This document shows positions 50,601 to 62,074 of a stretch of 64,000 bases of DNA, piece after piece; positions within the stretch are counted from its first letter, which is position 1; the number at the start of each line of letters is the position of its first letter. Location of the stretch: the NCBI GenBank assembly GCA_037179385.1, contig CM074193.1, positions 42,130,846 through 42,194,845 of the forward strand. Reading direction: 5' to 3'. Source of the stretch: Holothuria scabra (lineage: Eukaryota > Echinodermata > Holothuroidea > Aspidochirotida > Holothuriidae). Made by a program: the position numbers and the translations under genes. Below the pieces are notes generated by a model. It did not search any database, was not told the origin of the DNA, and was given only the letters and a program-made list of their open reading frames with translations.

Positions 50601-51880
50601 GATGCAGTTTTTGGCTCTTACTTTTCACTAAAATATGTTAATCGTTTATTGGTCTCTCGGGTGTAATACTTAAAAAAATGAATCTTTACTTAACTGTGCT
50701 TCAGCATTTTCTAAAATTCCTCAAGAAAAGGAATCTGTCCCTTTCACCTCACATTTTTTGAACTCATAACACCTGAACACCACTTCATAGCACTGTAAGT
50801 AGCTCTGTGTAGTATGGCACCATTGTACTAGCTCTATCTATCATGTTACATTGTACTGTTCATGTGATGTGCACATGGGTAGACAGCATCTGTGAGCTTT
50901 GTACGGTGCAGTGGCATGTATGGTCAATTAAACAAGCATTGCATTGTGATTTGATCCTGTTAACCAAAAAGATAAACAAGTTGAAAGGCAACAAAGGCAT
51001 GCATGGCGGGTAGGGGGGGGGGGAGATTGGAATGTATGAAATAAAGGCAGAGAAGAAATAATGAGTACAATAATTAAGGAGGTTGTGTCTCTGGGCTGCA
51101 GATGACACCAGGCTGCAAAGCTACACTAACAGCAACTTGTTGTTGGGGTGAGGACATAAACGGGCTAAGAAAGTGCCAGAAACTTGAGTGGGAAGGGAGT
51201 CAAGAGATATCGGGCGTTGGCCGGGTATTGGAATGACAGGAAGGATTTCCTATTCCAGCTTATATCCGTGCTGTGCATTATCTCTGTGTAGCATTTCCAA
51301 GTTAACACATATTTATTTTAGCCCCACAAAATTTGATAGAGTACCCCGTCCCCTCAAAAATTATGTTCCGATAAATTAAATGTGCCTGGAGAAAACGGTC
51401 CGGGAAATATCATGCAGAAGAATCTAAACTTGTTTAGGCTACAAAATTTCTAATTAACCTTCCTGTCTACACCTATTAATTGTACTCCAACGTAGTGCAA
51501 ATTGGGGAGATATATCAAGTCTAGTGGGTTATAAATTTGTCTCATTGAGATTGCAACAGGTAGGCTTATTTGCAACAGGTAGGCTTATACCAAAAGACAA
51601 TTTGACCATTTGCATCATGTACATGTAGTCTATGATGAACTGAACGTGTTCCGTTGATATACGTAATATACCATTCACTGATTGGTTTCTAGTTTGAACC
51701 ATTTGGGACCATTTGCGAATACCAAGTCCATTCGAGAACCATTTGCATTCCTTTCAGCTATGTGATTAGAAAACCATTCAGATGTACATTTCCATTCATA
51801 TAGCATTTCAAATCCATTCGAGACCATTCGGGATCATTCGGGTCCATTCAACTTTGCGAATGGTTTCAAATGGAATTTAA
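47683..51880. mobile_element. Putative TTAA-flanked element, ~4.2 kb, with AAATGG-type subterminal arrays
   Basis: TTAA occurs at 47683-47686 and 51877-51880. Reading inward, both sides begin ATTCCATTT.AA and then carry arrays: about 320 bp on the left (to about 48030) with AAATGGTCT variants, and about 190 bp on the right (51690-51876) with CCATTCG(A/G)GACC variants. The arrays are reverse complements of each other. The interior shows no recognised transposase. TTAA duplication would fit piggyBac or Kolobok. Confidence 0.6.
49457..49594 (-). CDS. Candidate 3'-terminal exon inside the TTAA-flanked element
   Basis: The minus strand reads a pyrimidine-rich TTTCATTTCACAAACAG acceptor near 49595, then an open stretch beginning with DDVMVKVPFAQLMELF to a TGA near 49457. 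The peptide (about 44 residues) matches no family I know, and no upstream exon was identified. It could belong to the element or be chance. Confidence 0.25.
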
Positions 51881-54430
51881 CAATGGAGAAGACAAGGACT
51901 GATCCATTATCATCACTATCAGGGATAATTATAGATATTAATAAAAGCAGAACTCTGCACCATTAACCCCTGAAACTGTGAATTATCAGTATGCACGTGG
52001 CGAAAAATACTCTAACATAAACAATGAAGCATGATAAACCCAGCCGCTGCATTATAACAACCACAATGCATTACCTAGCTTCATTTGTAATTTTAGGGCG
52101 AGCCCGATGATATCATTTCTTAGAAATGTCAAGGTCACCTTGCTGCTTCGACTACGCTGACCCCAATTAATAATCTGATCGGTCTGGGAGGCAAGTGTTC
52201 ATTGTTTCATTCGCTGATCGTAATCAACACAGTAACGGCTACAAAACCCCTTCTCTTTTCCGTATTTAATTGATCTTTTAAACGCATTAAAGCGAGCTCA
52301 TCACAGTCCGTGAGTATTTCTTAGTAATGTGTTTTGTTAACTTTATATATTGAAATGGATTTTATTGAAAGGCAGGTTATTTACTTTGTAGCATTCTGGG
52401 AAGAGTTAAGTTCGTACAGGGCAATGTAGTCTAGCGGTGCAACGTTTACATCGTTGAACAGGTGTTATATTAACCATAGCACAGGTATCTCTATGGTATT
52501 TTTATAGTATACGCCGTGGGCCGAAGCATAAAAGTGCTTAAAATTGACTTACGTTGCAAAGTTATGAAGTCTACACGAAACCAAATTTGTTTTCTTAGCA
52601 GTGTGCATTGTATTCCAAAAATGATTGCTTCCTGTCATCAAAGTTGCTCATTGTTTTAAATAAGACAAAATGGCCGCCAATTTCCCTATTAGTTCGTAAA
52701 CGTTTGATGTAATGTGTACGTTTGATCTTGTCCTCACATGCGTGATAAGTTCGTTGCCATAGGTGTAGTGATCAGTTGTCTTTCTTTACAATGGAGAAAA
52801 TTTTGAGTTTGAACCCGATAGAAGGCTAATTCACCGCAAACTCAGACCAATAAATTGTCCCAACCACCGAGACGAAAGCACTGTCTGGCCAGGCATGTAA
52901 CATGCGAGAGACAGTTCCACGAAAATGAATGGTGGGATTTCTAGTGCCATAGCCTAACGCGGTTAGGCAGTATATGCACCTACTGGACGTAGTACATTCA
53001 CTTAGTGGAAGCGTTACACTGGGTTGCAAGAGAGAGCCCCGTTGCTGACGGGAGCTCTGTGAAGGTCAAGAAAATTTTAAAAGGACAGAGGAAGGAGAGA
53101 AAATGCCTCCTTCAAAAAACACACTACAGGATCGTTTCTAGCAGTAACATTTCAGAAACACTGAACAGGCTTGTGTTGACGAAGATAAACTAGAAAATGT
53201 TGGTTAGCCTATGACTGGGCCAGGATTGAAAAATTGATGAAACTGTGAGTACTTATCCATACACTGTGCTAGGGAGAGCAGGAGTGAAAAGTTCTTTCTT
53301 GCAAGATCAATAGGTAAGTGTGCAAGTCCTAACAGTGATATACTGTTGTCCTAAGTGTTAGGTCCAGCATAGGCCTACATGATAGCTGATACAGTTACAC
53401 AAAGACTTCCCAAGTCTGAGACTGAGGGTGGGAATTAGAAAGGATGTACCAGATACGAAGCTCTCGGGGTTTGCATCAACTGTTAAGGTTTACAAAGACA
53501 AACCAGTTGCTAGCAGCATATTTATATTACTTGATCTATGTCTAGGCTATACGTACCTTAGGGTATAGAACCAACAAAACTAAAAGAAAGAAAGCCAAAA
53601 CATGTGCGGTGTCTAAGCACAAAAACCATGAAGCACTTTGTATAAGACACAATACCCGTCAGACCGTACTGTCAAATTTATGTGGCTAGTAGCCTAGGCT
53701 ACATAGCCCAACTTAATTGCACATATCTATAAGTCAAGGTGAAAACTTGTCTGACTGAAAATTGGCGAGGTCTAGACATAGCCTAGGACCAAACTTAGAC
53801 CTAATTTAATAATGTTAACAGTTCAAAACTCAGTGATTACTGGGAGGTGATCTACTGTAACCCTAAATCTACCGTTCAAATGGTCAAGGAACTGGTTGGA
53901 GAGAAAACCGTAGCTTAAACGTGTGGTAGATGCCACTCACGATTTTAGCTAATGAGTAACTAACAGCATTTTTCAGTGTAAGAAAAGCTGCTCTTACTGT
54001 GAAACGCTACTGTGTGCGCACCAATTAACATCAGTCTGGCAAAACATGCTAAACTTAGGGCCAACGTTACGGCCCCAGATAACAAACGGGAAACAAGTGC
54101 AACATTCCAAAGTGAGGAAAATGTACAATTAACCAGCACAAGAGAGCCATGGTCCTAGGATATTTGGGTTAGACAAAGTAGCTTACCCAAATTCCATGAT
54201 AAATTGAGAAGCTTACAGTAAACCACATATCCTTGACTATATTTTGGTCATAAATGGAACACCATTAACCAAGCTACCTTTTCAATTTCAGTTTCATTTA
54301 TAATTCATAAATGAAGGCTGAAGCTATTTGCAAAGAAATTCATGGGCTGTTTGAAAAGGATGTGCAGAAATGGAAGCAGTCCAATTTAATGCAGGGTTCA
54401 TTTTGAACACCTTCACATAGCTTAAGAATG
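51881..54430. other. Mostly non-coding, no gene recognised
   Basis: There is a somewhat CpG-richer part around 52820-53130, but no reading frame there has splice or domain support. Confidence 0.4.
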
Positions 54431-54960
54431 CTGGTGAAAATGAATGATCCATTATCTCTCGGCTCCTTATATAAAGACAGTGTTATTGATGAAGTTAATT
54501 ACGATGGACTATTACATGGCATCTGTGGACATGAGGGATGCATACTATCATTTCTCTAATGGTTTTTGAAGAAACTATATCTACAGTACAGAGCCCTGCT
54601 TTCTTGAAAGGGTCAGTTATGGCCAGACAAAATCCAGTTAGGGTCATGTAGATGCCAAGGCATTTTACACCATTACTGCATATTAGAAAGCACTGCTTTG
54701 CATCCCTTGGGCTGCTTCGGAGGGACTTCAATGCATATTTCTTTGATATCTTACTGAAGTGGTACATTGGTAATAGCCAGAACAAAGCAACATGCCAAAA
54801 CGCTGTTGCCAGAACTACAGGTTTCTCAGATGTGACATGAATTTTCACCACCAAGAGAAGTCTTTGTTCGCCTCTTGAAAAGAAATGAAATTCTTGTTCA
54901 TAAAGTTTAGTTTGTCGACAATGCAAGTCAGATTTACCTCATGAGAAATTTAAGAAATCT
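54430..54960 (+). pseudogene. DIRS-like reverse transcriptase relic
   Basis: The plus strand at 54510-54551 encodes YYMASVDMRDAYYH, the motif A region typical of DIRS-type RT (usual form MAS.DLKDAYY). Further on, SQNKATCQNAVARTTGF-like residues (about 54775-54830) resemble the region after the catalytic YIDD of DIRS elements, though YIDD itself is not preserved. Several stops and frame changes are present. The 143-codon minus-strand frame over this region is a shadow. Confidence 0.55.
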
Positions 54961-55065
54961 TGCTAGACTGCCCATCATAATTAGAGTGGTAGCATGGAAT
55001 GGAAAGTTTATACAGTGGTACTAACGTCCCAACAGTAGAGCCCACTCTATTATTGGATTCAGATA

Positions 55066-55231
55066 GTAAGATGAGATTTACCGACACACCGGCACGAATG
55101 TGTTATTAACGTGTCAATCAACTCTATAAAAAGTTCAACGTTTAAATTTATTTTCATGTACGGTTTAAGTTCACATTTGGTTCCCCTTTGTTCACCTCTT
55201 GCCACAGGCGCGAAATACCATGGGCATATAT
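55066..55231 (+). repeat. Dispersed repeat, copy 2 (partner at 44122-44262)
   Basis: See the partner copy. This one is slightly longer, with GATGAGATTTACCGACACACC at the start and GAAATACCATGGGCATAT at the end. Confidence 0.6.
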
Positions 55232-56480
55232 TCTACAGCCCACATGGGGATATTAGATTCTGAAAGTGTATAGAGATGTTACGTACAGTAGTACTGTTTG
55301 GCTCAAAAAAGAAAGTAGTGCGGCAATATTTACCTGTCCTCATCTTTAAGATAAAAGGGGAATTAATTTGGACTAATGCCTACACTAAGGCATATAAAAA
55401 ACTTAATCTACTGTATGAGTGTCTTTGAAAGCGTTTCTAGCAAGTGATGCCTAAGCTAAGGATAAAGTGGATATGATAGCAATACAAATTGATGGCGGAT
55501 AGAATATCGAATTAGTACCAGCATGTATCAGCATGGTATGTAGAAAGGAGCACTGCTGTCCTGGCCTAACGAGAATTTTGGCACTGCAGTAGCGTTCAAA
55601 AACACTGCTACTGAGCAGCAGAAAGTTGCTAGCTTGTACTGAAATTTACCAAATTGAACTTGAGGGTGTATAATCCATTGGGAAAAAGTGATCAAACTGA
55701 AATTGGTGATGAGGCATCTAGAAAATTTAGTGACGAGTAAGAATGGATATTAGGCAAGGAGAGCCTGGAAATTGCCTAAGAGTATTGTATGAGTTGCTTT
55801 TGTTCCTAATGTGGACCAGTTTGCCGCAATGATAGTTTTCATTCCGGGCCTTGCAGAATGTGGAACATGTTTTCCTGCAGAACGATGGCAGGGAAGATGC
55901 TGACAACCTCAAGGCGCTAACCTTAAATCGACTATAAGATCCAAGGACAAGGTTGGAAACTCATGGTGCAACTCCATTTGAAAAGAAACAATGGAGGTTA
56001 TGCCCATTTGCTTCAATTCCATTCCATTAATCCATTGTACATCCTTCACTCCAGGACAGGTTACCGCATGATGCCTTACAGTATTTCATTATTTGATATC
56101 GTCAAATACAGTGCCTTGAACACGACATTGTCAACCCTATCAGCCCACGGAGATTCAATAAGAGATAACACCAATTTATTGTACTACTGTAAATATTTGT
56201 AAGGGCTTTCAATTTGAAACCTCCCTTGCCTCAATATGATTACAGTTGTGATGTAAAGCAGCAGAGATGTAACATTCATGTATCAGGAGCTGCCAGAATG
56301 CTGGTTTCCAAGAACTTAAATGAAAATCTGCATGCCAGTACTTTGTGTATCTGACAGACTGTGTACATATGTTGAATTTATTGCAAACATGGCAATAAAC
56401 AACAGGAAATATTTATTAAGGGATCATGTAATATTCGCAGCCAGGCAATTTAGGCAAGGCACAAAAAATTGAATCCGAAT
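55232..56480. other. Non-coding stretch, no feature recognised
   Basis: No supported gene; possibly further decayed retroelement sequence, but I cannot align it. Confidence 0.35.
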
Positions 56481-56782
56481 TTGGTTCGAAGTTTGATCTT
56501 GATTTTATGAAGAAATAGTGAGTGAGAGGTAATGTGCCCTCCTCTCCCACCCAGAAATTTGATAAATGAAAATGTTAGTCAAGCCAGCTAGCATTTTAAT
56601 CTCTAAACAAGTACAGGAAAGCTTACAGTAGGAGTACAGTCATCTACAATAACAGGGCGATGTATTGCGGTCTGATAACTCAGGCCTCATACTTTAAAGA
56701 CTGATCATGCATGCGCGGACGGGATATCACATTACCTCTCACTCACTATTACTTCATAAAATCAAGATCAAACCTCGAACCA
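56481..56782. repeat. Inverted repeat with ~55-bp arms (MITE-like)
   Basis: The arms at 56481-56536 and 56728-56782 are reverse complements with only three or so mismatches (TTGGTTCGAAGTTTGATC... against the reverse complement of the right arm). The spacer is ~191 bp. No target duplication is obvious at the outer borders. Confidence 0.8.
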
Positions 56783-58526
56783 GGTAAGTTCTCATTGAAT
56801 CTTTTCAATATATAGCATTTACAAAATAAAATTATCCTACAAAATTTATGAAATTGATCTGAAGGCAGATTTTGCTGGCTTCTAAACTTAAAAATAGCTA
56901 AATTAATCATTGGCGGTAGATCTTGTACAAATTCTAATCTTCTCAAGGTCAAAAACTGCCCAAAACAGAAATAGAGGGCGCTGTTTGTTACAGCTAAACA
57001 CTGCTTTGCAAAGCAGATATGAAATTAAATTGAAATGGCACCTCTTCTGTTGACTGATATTGCGCGTTGAGGACTCTCTGTCAGTCTGGTACTCTTAATT
57101 CCGTATCCTGGTCCGTTTTAATTGCTGTGATTACCATTCTGTACCTCAAGTCTAGACGTTAAGAAATAATAAAAGTAAGTGATCAGATTATTCAAAAATG
57201 TGCAGTGGTGGCACCTGCCTGCTATCAATTCTTATTTACTGGTCATCATCCGATTTCCTCCGCTTTTTCTAGGAATTACGAAATTAAGCTTTTGGCATGA
57301 TTATTACCTATGTCACACTTCTAGGGTGAAATTCAAAAGGAGAATAGTAATATGGGCCTGTCGTACTTTCCTTCAGACAGGTTGATCGCAAGACCTATAA
57401 TTGAACCTTTACTTGCATCCTTACGTATCCTGACGGCAAGAAGTTTGGAGGCTACACGCAGTGTCTACTGTTCTCGAGTCTCTCCTGGCCAAAATTACTT
57501 TATTTTTAGAACAGTATTTTGAGTGCTCGTTCTAACCTTTCGTAGGTGTCGAACCCATACGTCCATGTTGTTAAACTACTGCAGGCTTGTGATCCATGTA
57601 GCAGCGCAGGACGAAGACTCGCTCAGCACGTGTGGTCTGTGTGTCTTGCAGTCACCGATGCTTGCCCGTAAAGGTGCTTCTAGTCGTGCGAGTAGTCACC
57701 ACGAAAGGGCTAGTAAGTTTAGACGATCGCGGCATTATCCCCTTTGTACATTTGTAGCTATAGTGAGTATACGGGACCTATGACAACAGTCATTTACCGA
57801 GGACTAAAGCTAGTCATTTTTGTAGGGAACGTTCTTATCTGAGAAAAGAAAGTTAGAGCTAATGGGTGTGCAGTAACCTGTGTAAGACAAAGTACTCTAC
57901 TTTTAATTTCTCGCCTTGTCCAAACTTAAAAGAAAATGGGATTTCACGGGGAAGTCTTTAAATTTTGTTTAGCTCTAGTATATAATATATCTGTGAATAG
58001 CGTGGACAGGAATGCGCAGTACCGTTGACTGACCACAAATCATGTATGAATATAGTTATCGCGGTTTCGACTTACGAAAGGTGTAACTTGTTTAATCACG
58101 TGAACGATTCCAGTCGGCTATAAACCTCCTAGCTGTCAATGGATTTTGAACATTTGAAAAATTTTTCACATGGTGTCTTTTTAAAAAGAACATTTTTCCA
58201 TACTATAATCAATTCACGCAAGTAACGCCAAAACCGGCAAACGGGTATTTTCGTCGACATTTGTCGCGTCGGGATTGTGGCACGTCCAAGGCAGGTTCAA
58301 CAGATCGGCGAATATTACGATTCCTGGTATCGCTTGGAATCAGGAATAGCAGCATGCTATGGAGTTGTACATTTCTAGATACGCAAATTGAAAATATTTC
58401 ACATTTTGTCAATTCTTTCATTTTTAGTCGGAAATAATATACCCGCATTGCAGATATAGGCTTCCGCATTGTAAGCAAGATTATGAAAACGTGTTCAAAA
58501 TGTTAAACGGACATAAATTTCAACTG
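56783..58526. other. Mostly non-coding, with one candidate exon
   Basis: A possible short plus-strand exon lies at 57651-57711: acceptor TCTTGCAG, an ATG at 57657, codons for MLARKGASSRASSHHERA, and donor GCTA/GTAAGT. There is no homology and no partner exon. Confidence 0.25.
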
Positions 58527-58612
58527 CAATGCTATGGAGTAGGGAAAACAAACCAATGAGTCACAACTGAAAAAACTGCCCCTACGTAAACCAGTTGGTT
58601 CGAAATTGAGCA
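58527..58612 (+). repeat. tRNA-derived SINE fragment
   Basis: The middle of the SINE body only: GCTATGGAGTAGGGAAAACA, TGAGTCACAACTGAAAAAACTG and an AACCAGTTGGTTCGAAATTG end. Confidence 0.7.
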
Positions 58613-59346
58613 GATTGATATTGAAATTTGCAAGAAAATTTTAAAGCAACTTTGGACATTTAGCGTCATTGAAATAAATGATTTTTAAATGCAACATTTC
58701 GACAAACAAATGAGATAGGTCTTTCGCAATGGTTGCACTTATGAATATTGTTAAGACAGTAAAATTACAAAAAATATCTCCATCCTCTAACTACAAGGGT
58801 AAAAGTGAGGTGCCTTCTAAACGAATAAATAAGGATTTTTATTAATTCCAAATTTACAAAATTGCGCTCACTTTGCCCACTTGGGTGTTGCGTCTTCTAT
58901 TCAATTAATTTAATCTTTACTACTAAACCTTCACGATTGCATGAAGAGTTTTCAACGTATTGCCTTGACGTATTTACCACAGCTTACACCATCCACGTTT
59001 CTGTTTCATCGACGTGGGATAAATGAATGCAGCTCTAAGCCTCTGTGACTGGTGTAGCTCAGTATCACTATTGGCTTTTATATGCCAGAAGAAACTTTGA
59101 AACTTTAAAAGGGCAAGAAATTTATCCTCATCACCTGAAGCAGGACTTAGTTCTTTTCCACATTTTTCATAATTGGGACCGAGATGAAAAGTGGACCACT
59201 GTGCCTATGTTATGGAGCCGGGATGTCTTAAGCATAGTTCTCTCGCAGGTCGAGTTGTCCGGTCTGTTGTCGTGGGGAAGGGGTTGTCCCGACACCTCTT
59301 TGTAAACAAATGGTAAAACTAAGGAAGTTATCCTTGACATCCCCAT

Positions 59347-59382
59347 GGAAACTGGGCCGTAAAACTCCATGTAACTAACTGA
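59347..59382 (+). repeat. tRNA-derived SINE 3' end fragment
   Basis: GAAACTGGGCCGTAAAACTC followed by CATGTAACTAACT. The preceding 130 bp have GCAGGTCGAGT (about 59246-59256) but otherwise do not follow the family. Confidence 0.65.
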
Positions 59383-59600
59383 AAACTCCCCGAACGTACT
59401 ATGTGTATGGCAATTTCGGCCCTGTACATAAAGTGCCAATACACTTAGCCAATTCATTCTGAGTTTTTGGTTATTCGCTTCTTATTCGTAATGCTAATAG
59501 TACATTCCTAATCATTCACCTGGCTTTTAGTAAACTAAGGCACCCAGCCTTGCTGACTAGATTCTGCTCTGCCCTTTCAAAAAAAGAAAGGCATATCGTG

Positions 59601-59850
59601 AAAAAAGAAAAAAAAAAAAAAAAAAAAAAAAAAAAAGCACAGGGGAATTCCTTTCCATAGGGAAAACAAAACTCCATACTGCAGGGAACACTACCCGTGG
59701 GTAAGGCTTCACACGAGGGATGATTTACACGGAAAACGCTTCCCACGGGGATTAGTGTAATGCTCATGGAAAATAATTCCCATATGGGAATACTTCCCAC
59801 GGCGAAGAATTCCATTCTTCCCATGGGGATTTCGTGTGAGTTTTTTGCAT
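59601..59850. repeat. Poly-A tract and array of TTCCCATGGGG-type motifs
   Basis: A poly-A run with one G (59601-59636) is followed by about 210 bp with eight or more variants of TTCCCAYGGGGATT. A similar array lies at 63745-63970, 4 kb away. Together they may be subterminal regions of one large element whose right end runs out of the window. Confidence 0.5.
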
Positions 59851-60794
59851 GGGCATAACCCAATGTCTGTAAAATTATTACTATCACAACTTTTTAAGCA
59901 GGAATTCCAATAGTCCATTCAAATGAAGCAAACACCTGAAGAAGATGCATGGTCTTATTCCAAATTTCACCTGTCATCATGTTTTTGCTGAAGACATACA
60001 AACATGAAAATATTTAGCACTGAAAATCATGTACACTGTACTCTTGTGCGGCACAATATATAGCTTGATCCACATTCGGTTTGTAAGGATGCACACTTTT
60101 CATCTCTCCTCTAAATTTATTCTCCCATTATTTTCAGAAAAAGCTGTAAAATCCACTAGTCCATGCACTTTTCATTATAGAATGCAATAACTTTCACAAA
60201 ATAGTCCATTCAAGTTGATAACATGAACATGTCTTCTGAAGTTCACGCAGAATAAAATATTGTTTTACACATTAGTAGCAGTCCATCCTCGAAATAAAGA
60301 TGTCATACTGGCATACAGTATGCAACAATGCACACTTGCAACTTCTTCCTGGCTGAATGATTCGAGTCCTTTTTTATCCTGACTGCAGACTTGAGCCTGT
60401 AGCCTCCATGAACTTTGTTTAAATTTGTGAACACTGTAAGCCATTACACTATTACAGTACATATACACCACTATGTAGCTACGTCCACTGTTTACTCAGT
60501 GCTGCAAAGAACTGTATGCATGCAAACACTCTGTGTGAGCATCCCTTACAATGGCATTGCGTTCATTTGAAAAGCCCTCTCTTATTTGGATCTCATCAGG
60601 CAATCTCAACTAGTTCACATGCACTATTCATGCAGATTCTACTGTGTGCTGTTTATGGCTTCGTAGGCTACTTTTTTTCTAACCCCCCCCCCCCCCCCCG
60701 GCTGAGGGCCGTCCAGCGAAAAACAACTGCTTTCCAAAGGAGCCACTTTGGGACAATCACTCCACTGACGTTACTGCCCTCAGACCATTTACAC

Positions 60795-60885
60795 CATTGG
60801 TCTGTCATGTATGGCTCCATTCATGGCTTGATGAAAGGAACATGCAGATACTTCATATTCTTTTAGCCAAAGGGTCTAGGCTTAG
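60795..60885 (-). repeat. U2 snRNA-like repeat, copy C
   Basis: The minus strand reads a U2-like head (CCCTTTGGCTAA, then GTATCTG and TTCCTTTCATC) followed by the family tail. The 28 bases 60795-60822 equal 6125-6152 of copy A. Looser similarity to copy A seems to continue for another ~100 bp (AGTGG..., GAAAGCAGTT, GGACGG) to a poly-C run at about 60684-60700. Confidence 0.65.
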
Positions 60886-60957
60886 TAGGCTTCTGTGTTA
60901 ATACTATGAATTTCTGGTTTATTTTCACTCCCTTGCCTGTTGTCATAACCTCGGACA

Positions 60958-61065
60958 CTTACACGACTTTGTTCACCGCAACTCAACTCGATCGTCGCAT
61001 CTCCATCAAACGCGTAATGTGCGTGAGTTTACCACTGCGTTTGACAGTTGCAAGATAACTTGTTA
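60958..61065 (+). repeat. Dispersed repeat related to the foldback element at 11768-11982
   Basis: CGCAACTCAACTCGATCGT (about 60978-60996) and flanking sequence match 11900-12005 on the minus strand at about 75%, including ACACTTACA.GACT before it and GTAAT.TG.GTG, TTGCAAGA after it. Confidence 0.65.
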
Positions 61066-61169
61066 CAATTGTTACAAATGTATCTCCTGTTTTAGTTTTG
61101 AACACTGGGACACCCCAACGCTGTCCTCTATCTTCAAAACAATAATATTCCATATTTACTCATGAATGC

Positions 61170-61680
61170 AGAGCAAAACGTCCCAAGTTTTTGGTAGTGA
61201 AATTTGCACATGATACCACCGTTACAGGCTTACTGTCGGCCGGGCTCGGATAGATATCATTGTTAATTGGTGTGATTGCGAACAACTTGCTACCAAATGT
61301 TATGAAAACAAAAGAAATTGTCATAGATTTTAGAAAAATTAAAACGCCCATTCTCCCTCCTACGATTAATAGTACTATTGTAGAGCAAGTTGTGTCATTC
61401 AATATTTCGGACGATCTCTCCTGGACTGTAAATTCGACTGAAATTTTGTAAAAAGAAAAACAGCTTCTGAACTTCTTGCGTATATTAAAAGCGTATGGTA
61501 TAAAAAATTTCATTCTCATCAGCTTATGTTGTGCGATAAACGAGAGTGTGCTCCCTTCTTCTGTTACTATCCGGTTTGACCGTGTTAACCATTGTGATCT
61601 CAACAAACTATCTTCTGTTATTCGGTCAGCGGAAAAGTCATTGGGACCAGTCTTCCATCGCTGCACTCTTGTTATGTAAA
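61170..61680 (+). pseudogene. LINE reverse transcriptase relic (CR1/L2-like C-terminal part)
   Basis: Frame-broken plus-strand peptides follow the usual order of the C-terminal RT region of CR1/L2/Rex-type LINEs: KTKEIVIDFRK (about 61302-61335), VEQVVSFNISDDLSWTVNS (about 61380-61437), NFLRILKAYGIKNFI, INESVLPSSVTIRFD, then VIRSAEKSLGPVFHRC near 61618-61665. No endonuclease domain or 5' part is present. The 168-codon minus-strand frame here is a shadow. Confidence 0.7.
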
Positions 61681-61705
61681 TAGGGGCACTAAGAGAATGG
61701 AAACA

Positions 61706-61955
61706 CTATGAAAGATCCGAGCCTCGCTGCTCATGGCGTTCAATTTTAATTTCTTGCCATCTAATTGTCGTCTTCTCATTTTTAAAGGGCACAGGCGTTA
61801 CATAGATAGTTTTTACCAAGCCACCGTGATATTGTTTAACTCGCCTGGTAAGTTGGAAACCTGGAAAGTGGAATCTCAGTCTTAGACAATGATCCCAAGC
61901 ATGTACTGCATGGACCCTGACATTGACCATGCACCAGCTAGTTTCTCTCCAGCCT
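61706..61955 (-). CDS. Candidate 3'-terminal exon, unidentified
   Basis: The minus strand has a strong pyrimidine tract and acceptor (CCCTTTTTTGGTTTTTAG) followed by 83 open codons to TAG. The peptide is charged and non-repetitive (SWCMVNVRVHAVHAWDHCL, later NEKTTIRWQEIKIERHEQ) and ends in RGSDLS. No family is recognised and no upstream exon was found; a hAT-like insertion lies just upstream. It could be the last exon of a gene extending beyond 64000. Confidence 0.35.
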
Positions 61956-62074
61956 CTAAAAACCAAAAAAGGGAAAGAAAAACAATATAAAACAATATTA
62001 AAATGCAAGCATTTTAACAAAGAAGGGGAAATTAATTTGCCCTAAAAGGAACATTTAACCTTAATCATTGTAGC

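Noticed and set aside
54495..54926. 143-codon minus-strand frame
   Set aside because: The plus strand of the same region carries DIRS-type RT motifs, so the minus frame is a shadow.
61160..61666. 168-codon minus-strand frame
   Set aside because: The plus strand encodes a recognisable LINE RT relic; the minus frame is its antisense shadow.
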